A stretch of DNA of 18,046 nt. Origin: DATBFG01 sp036558645. GTDB lineage: Bacteria; Acidobacteriota; Terriglobia; Terriglobales; Acidobacteriaceae. The notes under the pieces are model-generated. The model saw only the letters and a list, made by a program, of their open reading frames with translations, was not told where the DNA came from and searched no databases. The stretch spans positions 1 through 18,046 of the forward strand of contig DATBFG010000075.1 in the NCBI GenBank assembly GCA_036558645.1, read 5' to 3'. The position numbers and the translations under genes are program-made. The first letter of the stretch is position 1; every line of letters begins with the position of its first letter. Below are positions 7,529 through 15,034 of this stretch, piece after piece.

Positions 7529-8134
7529 TCACGACCGTTTCACAAAACGCAAGGAAGCGGAATTCATACAGTAACGGAGATGAGTAGGCTCCGGCCCGTC
7601 GTCGAATACGTGCCCCAAATGTGCATCGCACTGCGTGCATGAGACGGCATCCCGAACCATCCCGAACGTAGTGTCGCGAGTGACGTGGACGTTCTCGCTC
7701 GCGATGGGAGCCCAAAAGCTGGGCCACCCGGTCCCTGATTCAAACTTGGTGTCAGAACTGAATAGGGCATTGTCGCAGCAGATGCAGCGATACAAGCCTT
7801 TGTCGTGAAGGTTCCAGTACTTCCCTGTGAAAGCAATCTCAGTATCGGCGTGCCGGGTGATGGCAAATTCCCCTGGAGAAAGTTGCTTGCGCCAGTCGTC
7901 TTCCGTTTTAACGACCTTAGGAACTTTCAGCTTGTTCAGACGCTTGCCGTCATCGGAAAACCTGACGATGGTCACGTCACCGGGTGTTCCAGTGGTCGTG
8001 GATGCAGCGTACGTCTTGGGCTCCTTCATTGACCACAGCATTGCTTCAGCGATGGCAGCCGCTGAGGCGATAAGAAAGACTCGCCGCCCGAATTTCTGCG
8101 ATGATTTTTTCTCGCCGAGTTCCGACTCGAACAT
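7529..8134 (-). CDS. msrB: Exported methionine-R-sulfoxide reductase MsrB
   Basis: MsrB reduces the R epimer of methionine sulfoxide in proteins. The 201-residue product has a twin-arginine-like export signal ('KFGRRVFLIASAAA', R17-R18), then the MsrB domain (about 78-199). The structural zinc is held by two CxxC pairs (C117/C120 in CICC, C166/C169 in CTQC). The core motif GTGWPSF, 'GHVFDDGPEPTHLRYCMNSASL' and catalytic C189 in RYCMNS are all present. A Tat signal fits a protein exported after folding around zinc. It starts 14 bases after msrA with AAGGAA as ribosome-binding site, so the pair forms an operon repairing both epimers in envelope proteins. Confidence 0.95.
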   Translation of the reverse strand: MFESELGEKKSSQKFGRRVFLIASAAAIAEAMLWSMKEPKTYAASTTTGTPGDVTIVRFSDDGKRLNKLKVPKVVKTEDDWRKQLSPGEFAITRHADTEIAFTGKYWNLHDKGLYRCICCDNALFSSDTKFESGTGWPSFWAPIASENVHVTRDTTFGMVRDAVSCTQCDAHLGHVFDDGPEPTHLRYCMNSASLRFVKRS

Positions 8135-8148
8135 GACAGCATTCCTTT

Positions 8149-8814
8149 CTAGTGATACATCTCAGGCAAGAATCGCTTTAGGTTCTCAACTTTGGGCGCG
8201 TCGTTATAAACGATATATGGATCATCTGGATGGCGCGCCGCATAGTTCTGGTGATAACTCTCCGCCGGATAGAACGCAGTTAGCGGAACCACCTGGGTAA
8301 CAATGGCCGTGGGATAGACCTTCTCCTGATCCAATTGGTGGATGTAAGCCTCGACAATGTGCTTCTGCTCGTCATTCTCATAGAAAATCGCGGAACGATA
8401 TTGTGTGCCAGTATCTGGACCTTGGCGGTTGAGCTGGGTCGGATCGTGGGCAACCGAGAAAAATACACGCAGGAGCTGTCCGTAGGTGATTTGCGACGGA
8501 TCGTACTTGATCTCTACGGACTCGGCGTGGCCTGTTTCACCTGTGCTCACAACCTCATATTCAGCGGTTTTGGCTGCTCCACCGGAGTAGCCGGAAGTAG
8601 CCTTCTTCACACCCTTCACGTGTTGGAAAACAGCTTGGATACCCCAGAAACAGCCTCCGGCGAAAACCGCCTTTTGCTCGCCCTTGGCGGTCGCTAAGGT
8701 GGCGTCTACTTTGGGCATGGGTATGGTATTGGTCTCCGCTCGCCCGCGAGTGCAGGCTACGCCTGCTAAAAGTACGCAGATGGCGAGAACACTCCGAAAA
8801 GATGACTTCAGCAT
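8149..8814 (-). CDS. msrA: Exported methionine-S-sulfoxide reductase MsrA
   Basis: MsrA reduces the S epimer of methionine sulfoxide. The 221-residue protein has an export signal (about 1-20) followed by C21; the context LAGVAC is a weak lipobox, so membrane anchoring is possible but not certain. The catalytic motif GGCFWG holds C55, and 'TGHAESVEIKYDP', 'FFSVAHDPTQLNRQGPDTGTQYRSAIF' and 'YHQNY' are classic MsrA segments. No cysteine follows C55, so the usual C-terminal resolving cysteines are absent and recycling must use an external thiol or a one-Cys mechanism. CAGGAG precedes ATG 8814. It is first in the msrA-msrB operon. Confidence 0.95.
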   Translation of the reverse strand: MLKSSFRSVLAICVLLAGVACTRGRAETNTIPMPKVDATLATAKGEQKAVFAGGCFWGIQAVFQHVKGVKKATSGYSGGAAKTAEYEVVSTGETGHAESVEIKYDPSQITYGQLLRVFFSVAHDPTQLNRQGPDTGTQYRSAIFYENDEQKHIVEAYIHQLDQEKVYPTAIVTQVVPLTAFYPAESYHQNYAARHPDDPYIVYNDAPKVENLKRFLPEMYH

Positions 8815-9043
8815 TTAAGCTCCTGACTACAGTGGCCTGTGCTCGTACTCATTAGAGTTCCAAGAGGCGGAAAAGTTTCTGTCGCTTAATCTGCTGAGAA
8901 ACAAGGCTTTGTCGCGCCAGAGGCAACACCTTCGATCGACTGAAAACCGGCACTGGGTCTACAGCATCTCAAAAGGGCCACACTTCAAGAACTCGGGGCC
9001 TCCATAAATTTGGATGGCCTAAAGAAGAAAAAGGAGAGTTGCC
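8815..9043. promoter_or_regulatory. Divergent intergenic region between msrA and the GlsB-like gene
   Basis: These 229 bases separate divergent genes and must hold both promoters. I see no coding frame, RNA gene or clear -35/-10 pair. AAGGAGAG just before 9044 is a strong ribosome-binding site for the plus-strand gene. Confidence 0.4.
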
Positions 9044-9301
9044 ATGCATTGGCTATGGGTCATTATTATTGGCCTGATCGTGGGTGCTATCGCGAAGCTT
9101 CTGATGCCCGGGAAAGATCCCGGTGGCTTCATCATCACCATTCTCCTCGGAATCGCAGGATCGGTGATTGCAACCTGGATCGGTCATGCCGTTGGCCTGT
9201 ACAGCGAGGGCCAGTCAGCGGGATTCCTCATGTCGATCATTGGGGCGATCATCTTACTGGCGATTTATCGCGTAACTCTGGGAAAGCGTAGCGCCACCTG
9301 A
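9044..9301 (+). CDS. GlsB/YeaQ/YmgE family small membrane protein
   Basis: The 85-residue protein has three hydrophobic segments with the family pattern: 'WLWVIIIGLIVGAIAKLLMPGKDPGGFIITILLGIAGSVIATWIG' in outline, then a Gly/Ser loop, then 'FLMSIIGAIILLAIYR'. Glycine-rich helices and the PGxxPGG turn are typical. Such proteins sit in the cytoplasmic membrane and are often stress-induced; the older name 'transglycosylase-associated' has no solid biochemical basis. ATG 9044 is well supported by AAGGAGAG seven bases upstream. The frame at 9010 in another phase is not coding. Confidence 0.93.
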   Translation: MHWLWVIIIGLIVGAIAKLLMPGKDPGGFIITILLGIAGSVIATWIGHAVGLYSEGQSAGFLMSIIGAIILLAIYRVTLGKRSAT

Positions 9302-9402
9302 TTTCTGTTGCTAGCAAGGTTCTACAAGGGAGCTGACGCAACCGGTTTTCGAAATCGCAACGACAAAATTGTCTCATCCTGAAGGGACACCAGACTTCTT
9401 GT

Positions 9403-9416
9403 CCCCGAGATCGGGG
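9403..9416. terminator. Compact GC hairpin between convergent genes
   Basis: CCCCGA (9403-9408) pairs with TCGGGG (9411-9416), just beyond the minus-strand gene's stop at 9422. It lacks a U-run on either strand, so it may only block or protect transcript ends. Confidence 0.35.
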
Positions 9417-9421
9417 GGCAT

Positions 9422-10984
9422 CTATTCAGCGTTCCAGATGATGCTCAGTAAACGAGCGAGCATCCAAAGCAGCAGTGACACGGTCGCAGCCCATATCGTA
9501 AAGACCGTGTTGACCACCCACGACGGAGCCTCACCGATCCTGCGTAAAACGAATGGCAGAAAGTTCCAGGTTGTGATGTGGACGTAATCCCAGGGGTCCT
9601 CCGTCATCGCATGATTGGTGAGCCCCCATGCATCCATCTTCCCCAGCGCAAACGCGGCAATGTTCTTGAGACGAAGTGCGATCACAAACGTCGGATGGCC
9701 AAGCGTCTCCATCTGATAAATCTCAAGCGGAAGCCAGAATGCCAGTGATGCGAATTGGACGAGAACACTGAGCGCAATCAATGCCGCACCTGAAGCTTTA
9801 AGGAACGTCCCGAATTCCCGTCCATACTTCACGAGCAGTGGCACTGAAATGAACGCGGCCAACTGAACTGCAGTTGAGACGTAGCGATCGCCCCAGGCAA
9901 AATCACCACTCCATACCGTGTAACGAGCATAGAAGCTGATGTATCCGAGCACGAGCAAAAGGGCAGTCAGAATGTAGGCACGTACCTGCGGAGCAAATCG
10001 CTTCCAGGCAAGCGTGGTAACAATCAGCGTTAGAACCAGCAGAGGATCGAAGAGAAAGATCGATTTCTCCGGAGCAAACAAGGCGCCAGCGAATCCGACG
10101 TGGAAAGGAGTCTCCCAGGGGAAGTTCGCCGGCAGCGTTGGATCAAGCCGGTGGTATTCCTCAGCAAAGACGTGAATGTAGCTGCGAAAAAATGATCCAA
10201 AGCGATACCAGGAGTAGGTTCTCTCGATCAGTGCGAATCCGGAGTAGATGGGAATCGTGGTCTTGAGGTACGTGAGGACTCGGGCGACGGTATCGCCGGG
10301 CATGCCCTCGAACCCCAATACCAGAAAGAGAAACACACCGCCCGCAACCAAATCGAGAGCAGTGGTTACTCGCGTCAGCAAATTCAGACCGAAGGCGAGC
10401 GAGCCGATGATCAGCGCCTTTCGAGTTCCCTTTCGCAACCATTCGTATTGATAGGTGAACCCGGCCAACGTGAGGAGAAGAATGTAATTGTTCTCCATCA
10501 TGTTCTGCGTGTAATGGAGGTGGCTGGTGGCGAACAGCAGCGCCAATACACCCGAGATGGCTTCCGTTGGAGTAAGGCCCAGCAGTAAGAGAAATCGAAA
10601 ACACACCAGCGATGTGAGGACGCTCAGCACGATATTAGTGGTGTAGCTGACAACAATGTTGCGGACGCTTGGATCTGAGTCGTCATAATTTGCGAAGATC
10701 GAAAGACGCGAAATGTAGGTGCCTACAATGTCGGCGGGTAGCATGATCAGGGACTGGCCCATGCCGTACCAGCTGTAGAGCTTCCCATTTCGTCCATGCA
10801 ATCCAAATTCAGGAAATTCCTGAGGGAATACCTGCGGTTCTTGCGTCCACATGGCATGCGTGGTTTGCAGGCGATGCATCGTATCTGCGGACCCTAGTTC
10901 ACCCGATTGCACAACCGCAGCAAGAAGAGCAGCTACGATTGCCATCAGGATGCGTGGATCGCGAAGCCGTGGCGAGAAAATCAT
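9422..10984 (-). CDS. Polytopic membrane protein, GT-C/GT39-like glycosyltransferase candidate
   Basis: The 520-residue protein contains roughly 11-13 hydrophobic helices spread over its whole length. After the first helix a periplasmic loop reads 'GELGSADTMHRLQTTHAMW' and then 'GKLYSWYGMGQSLIMLPADIVG'. The acidic residue plus 'RL..t.a' followed by 'YS.yG.GqS...LP' is the style of GT-C lipid-sugar-dependent glycosyltransferases (GT39/ArnT-like), where an Asp in loop 1 is catalytic. Later, 'FSFYARYTVWSGDFAWGDRYVS' type text (YISFYARYTVW, GDFAWGDRY) also fits this group. The donor would be a polyprenyl-phosphate sugar and the acceptor is unknown. It diverges from the beta-propeller gene. Family assignment is by pattern only. 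Confidence 0.75.
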   Translation of the reverse strand: MIFSPRLRDPRILMAIVAALLAAVVQSGELGSADTMHRLQTTHAMWTQEPQVFPQEFPEFGLHGRNGKLYSWYGMGQSLIMLPADIVGTYISRLSIFANYDDSDPSVRNIVVSYTTNIVLSVLTSLVCFRFLLLLGLTPTEAISGVLALLFATSHLHYTQNMMENNYILLLTLAGFTYQYEWLRKGTRKALIIGSLAFGLNLLTRVTTALDLVAGGVFLFLVLGFEGMPGDTVARVLTYLKTTIPIYSGFALIERTYSWYRFGSFFRSYIHVFAEEYHRLDPTLPANFPWETPFHVGFAGALFAPEKSIFLFDPLLVLTLIVTTLAWKRFAPQVRAYILTALLLVLGYISFYARYTVWSGDFAWGDRYVSTAVQLAAFISVPLLVKYGREFGTFLKASGAALIALSVLVQFASLAFWLPLEIYQMETLGHPTFVIALRLKNIAAFALGKMDAWGLTNHAMTEDPWDYVHITTWNFLPFVLRRIGEAPSWVVNTVFTIWAATVSLLLWMLARLLSIIWNAE

Positions 10985-11192
10985 GACTGCGATGGTAAAG
11001 CAGTCGCGCTACTGCGACAAAAGTGCACACGTTAGAGCTTCCACTTTCGGGACAGCTTCCTTAACAATTGCCGCAACTTTGATGACTACTGTCTATTCCG
11101 CGTTCACAATGCTTCTTGATAACGATTCGTATTGGTACTCGTCATATACGCGAGCCTGAATCTGTCCCAAATATGCGTTGGGGGGGAATCCG
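10984..11192. promoter_or_regulatory. Divergent intergenic region with paired hairpins
   Basis: The 208 bases between the divergent genes start with two overlapping small hairpins just before the minus-strand gene's ATG: GACTGC/GCAGTC and GTCGC/GCGAC (both within about 10984-11019). The rest shows no coding frame and no clear promoter boxes. TTGATA near 11118 and CATATA near 11146 are too far apart for a normal sigma-70 promoter. Confidence 0.3.
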
Positions 11193-12497
11193 ATGAGGAT
11201 TCACGCTGTTGTGGGTGTCGCCTTACTCAGCATCACGGTACTTGCTCCTGCACAATCCATGTTTCATGGAAATTTGGCGCACACCGGTGTCTACGATTCG
11301 GCTGGGCCCAAGCAGCTTGGTGGCGTCAAGTGGAAGTTCAAAGCCGGAGGCCCTATTGTCACCTCTCCCACGCTTGCCGACGGGGTTGTGTATATCGGTG
11401 CGATGGATGGACACCTTTATGCGATCGATGAAGAAACCGGCAAGGAGAAGTGGAACTTCAAGTCGCGCATGCCGATCGCCTCGTCAGCGGCTATTGCAAA
11501 CGGAACGCTCTATTTCGCCTCTTCTGCGGGATCATTAGCGGCGATTGATGTTGCGACCGGCAAGCCGAAGTGGACCCTTCCCACTGAATACGAGCGGAAG
11601 TTTGAAGCCAAGAATCTTCACGGATATCCTTCTGCCGCCCAGACGATCCCCGACGCATGGGACATCTTTACCTCGTCCCCAGCGGTAGCGAATGGGAAGG
11701 TCTATTTTGGTAGCGGCGATGGAAATGTTTACGCGGCCGATGCCAAAAGCGGAGTGCTGCAGTGGAAGTTTCCCACAAAGGATGTGGTCCACTCCTCGCC
11801 CGCCGTCGTCAATGGTGTCGTCTACATTGGAAGCTGGGACAGCACGCTTTATGCGATCGACGCGGAGACGGGACAAGAGAAGTGGTCCTTCAAGGCAGGA
11901 GAGGATCCCGTCATCCATAATCAAGTCGGATTTCAATCGTCGCCGACAGTCGTGGATGGCGTCGTCTATATCGGATGCCGAGATGCGCATGTCTATGCGA
12001 TCGATGCGGCTACAGGACGCAAGAAGTGGGATTATCCGACGAGCAAATCGTGGGTGATCGGAACGCCCGCAGTCTACAACGGGATTGTTTATGTTGGAAC
12101 TTCCGACAGCTCACGATTCATGGCGCTGGACGCCAAGACGGGAAGATTGAAACTTAACTTCGATGCCAAGGCTTACATGTTCTCGTCCGCTGCCATCGCC
12201 GGAGACATTGCGTATGTCGGCGATCACAACGGCAGACTGTATGCAGTGGATGTGAAGACCGGTAAGCAGGCATGGGAATTCCAAACCGAAGCCTCGAAGG
12301 CTGATCCCTTAAAAGTCATGGATGCGGATGGAAGGCTCAAGCAAGAGGCTTTCGCACCTTTGTTCGGCGACTTCGAGGATATGTATATTGACTTCTATCG
12401 CTTCATTTCGATTGGAGCCATCTTGTCTTCGCCCGCAGTCAGCAAAGGCGTTGTATTCGTGGGCAGCATGGATGGGAATTTGTATGCACTGCGATAG
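11193..12497 (+). CDS. Exported PQQ-repeat (quinoprotein-type) beta-propeller protein
   Basis: The 434-residue protein starts at ATG 11193, preceded by a G-rich ribosome-binding site; a TTG five codons earlier is less likely. It has a signal peptide (about 1-20, ending PAQS), then about eight propeller repeats of the form 'SSPAV.nGvVYiGs.DG.lYAiDa.TG...W.f', the PQQ-repeat or tryptophan-docking motif. Two repeats carry longer loops, one after 'LPTEYERKFEAKNLHG' and one containing 'SKADPLKVMDADGR'. The final blade is short and would close the ring with the N-terminal strand. There is no recognisable dehydrogenase active-site disulfide (adjacent Cys pair), so a BamB-like scaffold or binding role in the periplasm is as likely as catalysis. 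No operon partner is visible. Confidence 0.9.
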   Translation: MRIHAVVGVALLSITVLAPAQSMFHGNLAHTGVYDSAGPKQLGGVKWKFKAGGPIVTSPTLADGVVYIGAMDGHLYAIDEETGKEKWNFKSRMPIASSAAIANGTLYFASSAGSLAAIDVATGKPKWTLPTEYERKFEAKNLHGYPSAAQTIPDAWDIFTSSPAVANGKVYFGSGDGNVYAADAKSGVLQWKFPTKDVVHSSPAVVNGVVYIGSWDSTLYAIDAETGQEKWSFKAGEDPVIHNQVGFQSSPTVVDGVVYIGCRDAHVYAIDAATGRKKWDYPTSKSWVIGTPAVYNGIVYVGTSDSSRFMALDAKTGRLKLNFDAKAYMFSSAAIAGDIAYVGDHNGRLYAVDVKTGKQAWEFQTEASKADPLKVMDADGRLKQEAFAPLFGDFEDMYIDFYRFISIGAILSSPAVSKGVVFVGSMDGNLYALR

Positions 12498-12537
12498 CTG
12501 CGACGAGCATAGCAGCTTGATGCCGAGCTTTTGGCTA

Positions 12538-13176
12538 TCACTTTGACAGGCGCATAGGGGGAGTGGGCTGTGCAGTGTCCGTCTTGCCTTCCACAAACTC
12601 CGCGACAATGAATTCAGGCTCTTTGGGTTCTACTGGATCTGGATTTGTCAATTTCGGCCGCCGTTCGACGTCGAGACTCTCGCTAACCGTTACAAACAGC
12701 ACACAGGTTAAAACCGTTACCAGGATAAGCATCAGGTTCAAGAAGTGAACGTGCTTGCCCGGAGTCAGCTCAGCCGGTGGATAGTTCTGATAGAAAAGCA
12801 ATTCGAAGCTATCGGCGGCACGAGTCAATCCGTAAATCATCAATCCAAGACCGAGAACGCTGATGTGCACCAGCCAGCGCTGAGATCGCGACAAGGCGAT
12901 GACATACAGAGCCAGCAGCAACAGCAGATAAACGGTTGCGATTTCAACCGGAAAAGCGTAGGCGTCGTTCAGCGATCGAACTAATCGCGCCTGGTACGCG
13001 TAAGTCGCCATCTCATAGGGGGACCATTCGATCTGGTTCATCACCTCGGGATTGGTTTTGACCAGCGGAAGGAAAAAGCTTGCGAGACCGGTGGCTACAA
13101 GAAGAAGAGACAACAACTTTCGAGTCAGTCCAAAGCGAAGTTCATCGAGCCCGGCAAGTTTGTTGAAAAAACTCAT
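12538..13176 (-). CDS. Four-helix integral membrane protein, unknown function
   Basis: The 212-residue protein has four hydrophobic segments: 'LLSLLLVATGLASFFLPLV', 'IATVYLLLLLALYVIAL', 'VHISVLGLGLMIYGLTRA' and 'LNLMLILVTVLTCVLFVTV'. The first and second are joined by an external-looking loop (about 40-78), and the C-terminal tail (about 172-212) is charged and proline-rich. I recognise no family motif. It is convergent with the beta-propeller gene and has no close same-strand neighbour, so its role is open. Confidence 0.8.
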   Translation of the reverse strand: MSFFNKLAGLDELRFGLTRKLLSLLLVATGLASFFLPLVKTNPEVMNQIEWSPYEMATYAYQARLVRSLNDAYAFPVEIATVYLLLLLALYVIALSRSQRWLVHISVLGLGLMIYGLTRAADSFELLFYQNYPPAELTPGKHVHFLNLMLILVTVLTCVLFVTVSESLDVERRPKLTNPDPVEPKEPEFIVAEFVEGKTDTAQPTPPMRLSK

Positions 13177-13329
13177 GGACGAGGGTTGTTCCGCCGGTTA
13201 GCTCAGATACACAGACCGGCTCTGACGGAATTATTTTGCACCAGGAACTCGGAATCGACCAGAGCTTTTATAGAGGTTATTCGTGGGTTGGCGCGGCGGT
13301 CAGTTTCAGTTTGTATTGCAGACGAATCT

Positions 13330-13518
13330 TTATTGTGATCCGCCGAAGAGATGACGCACACCCCACAGCGCAGCAAAGGCCAAGGCAATCATAAAGCTGA
13401 CAGAGATTAACCTGCCTGATGGCGAGCTTTTGCTCCAACCCTGGAGCACGGCCACCACTCAAACTCCGAATAGGAGGATGGTCGAGACGGCCAGAACCTT
13501 CGTCAGCATTGTAGCCAT
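13330..13518 (-). pseudogene. Small two-helix membrane protein ORF interrupted by an in-frame TGA
   Basis: From ATG 13518 the frame encodes 19 residues (MATMLTKVLAVSTILLFGV), then TGA (13459-13461), then stays open for 42 codons to TAA. Read across the TGA, the product is a plausible 62-residue protein: one hydrophobic helix containing the TGA position, a turn 'QGWSKSSPSGRLIS', and a second helix 'VSFMIALAFAALWGVRHLF'. Coding character on both sides argues that this was one gene. A change of Trp TGG to TGA would explain it. Alternatives are reinitiation at GTG 13458, which directly follows the TGA and has GGAG upstream, or recoding; a perfect 7-bp hairpin (13431-13448) lies just downstream. 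No ribosome-binding site is evident for ATG 13518. I do not recognise the family. Confidence 0.5.
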
Positions 13519-13626
13519 AACAACTAAACGTTGACATTGGGCTCCCAGCCGCGAAAGTGCATGGCTCACAGCGCAAGGTGATTGATCGAAAACAAGGGGT
13601 CGTCAAAATTCTACGATAGCCACGCA

Positions 13627-13899
13627 CTAACCTACAAAGGCCGAAGTGCGAATGCGGCGAAATTGCTCCCGAAGTTCCCGCACGCGAGCGTCTACATCTT
13701 CGCGGTTACTATGAGGTTCGGTCGCGAAGTGGCTCGCGCCTGGGAAATGGACTCGGGCAGAGGCGAGCGCCTCGCAAACATTGTCTGCGCCATCGGCATG
13801 AAGGGGAACCTGTATCTGGTAAAGGACATAAACGCCACGCTCGGGGGAGACTTTGGCAACCTCGGCGTCAGTGTAGGGATGGAGTTCGTGGAGAGGCAT
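13627..13899 (-). CDS. Small hypothetical protein with GVYVLY motif (divergent GIY-YIG-like?)
   Basis: The 90-residue reading has 'HPYTDAEVAKVSPERGVYVLYQIQVPLHADGADN', then 'HFPGASHFATE' and a charged helix 'RVRELREQFRRIRT'. The GVYVLY strand recalls the first motif of GIY-YIG domains, and 'HADGADN' sits where YVGxTxN would be, but the YIG residues and the catalytic Arg are missing, so nuclease activity is unlikely. The coding-like frame continues upstream of ATG 13899 (FDLLYDGL) to a TAA near 13930, and no ribosome-binding site precedes the ATG. The gene may therefore be N-terminally decayed. It is antiparallel to a plus-strand frame (13582-13914) that looks like a shadow. Confidence 0.5.
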   Translation of the reverse strand: MPLHELHPYTDAEVAKVSPERGVYVLYQIQVPLHADGADNVCEALASARVHFPGASHFATEPHSNREDVDARVRELREQFRRIRTSAFVG

Positions 13900-14107
13900 G
13901 AGGCCATCGTATAGCAGGTCAAATATTTACACCACTTTTGACACCACCGTTGCCTCAGCAATTGACGTATCATTGCGACGCAAAAAACTCGTTGCTTGAG
14001 AGTAGCCGGCTGGAGTTATACTTAGCGTAACTTCCTCCCGGCCCTAATCCGACAACAGCCGAATATATTCCCCAATTCGGTCATTCACTTTCTTTGGGAG
14101 TACTCGA

Positions 14108-14965
14108 ATGACAAACGAAAAGGGTAGTTCTTCTTCTTCGTGGTGGACCTCTCTACAATGTGTAATGACAGCGCAGACAGGTCTGCTAACTGCGTTCGTT
14201 GGCCTTTGCTTGACGATCCAACCAGTGATGGCCAATAATTTCGAAACAATTCAACCTCCAGATAATGGGACTATAAGCCAGCCTTTGCCGTCCGACCTGC
14301 GACGGCCAACGGCGAGCCCTACTCAATCACGTCCTCTCAGTGAACTGTCGCATCCCTACTCAATGGCTAATAATGGCGGTCTCGCAGGGAAGGCCCCTTT
14401 TGCCCAGCAAGATGAATCGGGACCGGGACAGACCATGGGCGAACTTGCCGGAGGAACTTGGACCCATGTCGCGCGCAGCGGCGATTTGGTTCTTCTATAC
14501 AACAGCAGCTCGGGGGCGGGCGAAGTTAAACAAGGCAGGACTTCGATTAAGACTTATCAGCCGGGCAGCTTCGCAACGGGATGGACGAGTGTGGTTGGTC
14601 TTCCACATGGGCTCTTCTTCTACAACAGTGCCAACGGTTCTGCTGTTGTAGGTCGACTCGAGGAATCCGGCACCTTCATCAATGTGAAGGTATACAAGGC
14701 CGGCGAATTTGCGTCCGGCTGGACAAGCATTGTCAGTACCCCGAAAGGTGTGCTGTTTTATAACAGCACGAACGGATCGGGCGTAGTAGGACGCTTTGAC
14801 GAATTCGGGATTTTTACGAATTTGAAAATTTACAAGGCTGGTGCGTTTGCTCCCGGATGGACAAGCGTTGTAGCTCGCGGCGATGATATCTACTACCGCA
14901 ATCCAAAAACGGGCGCTACGGCAGTCGGTTATATCGATAGCGAAGGCAATCACATCACGAAGTAG
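14108..14965 (+). CDS. Exported protein with tandem 46-residue GWTS-type repeats (propeller or lectin-like)
   Basis: The 285-residue protein opens with a long Ser-rich N-end and then a hydrophobic export segment (about 22-42, ending VMANN). A Pro/Ser-rich linker follows (about 43-115). The C-terminal half is a repeat array with tryptophans at W118, W159, W205 and W251. Units read roughly 'GWTSvv....glffYNs.nGs.vVGrl...G.f.n.kvYkaG.Fa', 46 residues apart in the last three. The first copy is the most diverged and the last is cut short. Such repeats resemble tachylectin- or PLL-type beta-propeller blades, which bind sugars; that function is inference. Three to four blades are too few for a closed propeller unless subunits assemble. 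GGGAG seven bases before ATG 14108 supports the start. Confidence 0.85.
   Translation: MTNEKGSSSSSWWTSLQCVMTAQTGLLTAFVGLCLTIQPVMANNFETIQPPDNGTISQPLPSDLRRPTASPTQSRPLSELSHPYSMANNGGLAGKAPFAQQDESGPGQTMGELAGGTWTHVARSGDLVLLYNSSSGAGEVKQGRTSIKTYQPGSFATGWTSVVGLPHGLFFYNSANGSAVVGRLEESGTFINVKVYKAGEFASGWTSIVSTPKGVLFYNSTNGSGVVGRFDEFGIFTNLKIYKAGAFAPGWTSVVARGDDIYYRNPKTGATAVGYIDSEGNHITK
14582..14965 (+). repeat. 138-bp tandem coding repeats
   Basis: Within the preceding gene, units start at about 14582, 14720 and 14858 (the last incomplete), each beginning with TGGAC(A/G)AG. They encode the 46-residue GWTS repeats. The copies differ at many bases, so the array is not recent. Confidence 0.75.
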
Positions 14966-14996
14966 GCTGAAGGAACGTGCGTCGCCAGGAAGGCAT

Positions 14997-15027
14997 GCCC
15001 CGATTCCGGATCGTCTGAAACCGGGGC
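14997..15027. terminator. Bidirectional hairpin between convergent genes
   Basis: GCCCCG (14997-15002) pairs with CGGGGC (15022-15027), with an extra AAGG/CCTT match outside. It lies between the repeat protein and the Ro60 homologue, whose 3' ends face each other. No clear U-run is present. Confidence 0.45.
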
Positions 15028-15034
15028 CTTAGGG

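Larger units (their letters stand above)
13177..14107. other. 930-bp gap holding two small minus-strand candidates
   Basis: No full-length gene lies here. Minus-strand coding signals are an interrupted two-helix ORF (13330-13518) and a 90-residue ORF (13627-13899), described separately. The remaining parts, 13177-13329, 13519-13626 and 13900-14107, show no convincing frame. The last of these should carry the promoter of the repeat protein at 14108; TATACT near 14017 is a possible -10 box but has no well-placed -35. Confidence 0.5.

Noticed and set aside
11535..11990. 151-residue minus-strand ORF with internal periodicity
   Set aside because: Its repeats are the antisense shadow of the PQQ propeller repeats.
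13277..13627. 116-residue minus-strand ORF
   Set aside because: Cys/Arg-rich, no motif; it is out of frame with the interrupted two-helix ORF, which has better membrane-protein character.
13582..13914. 110-residue plus-strand ORF
   Set aside because: Antiparallel to the more coding-like minus-strand GVYVLY frame and has no ribosome-binding site or motif.
14495..14953. 152-residue minus-strand ORF with internal periodicity
   Set aside because: Antisense shadow of the GWTS repeat array.
14582..14965. CRISPR-like array
   Set aside because: Repeats are 138 bp, diverged and in frame inside a protein gene, with no spacers.
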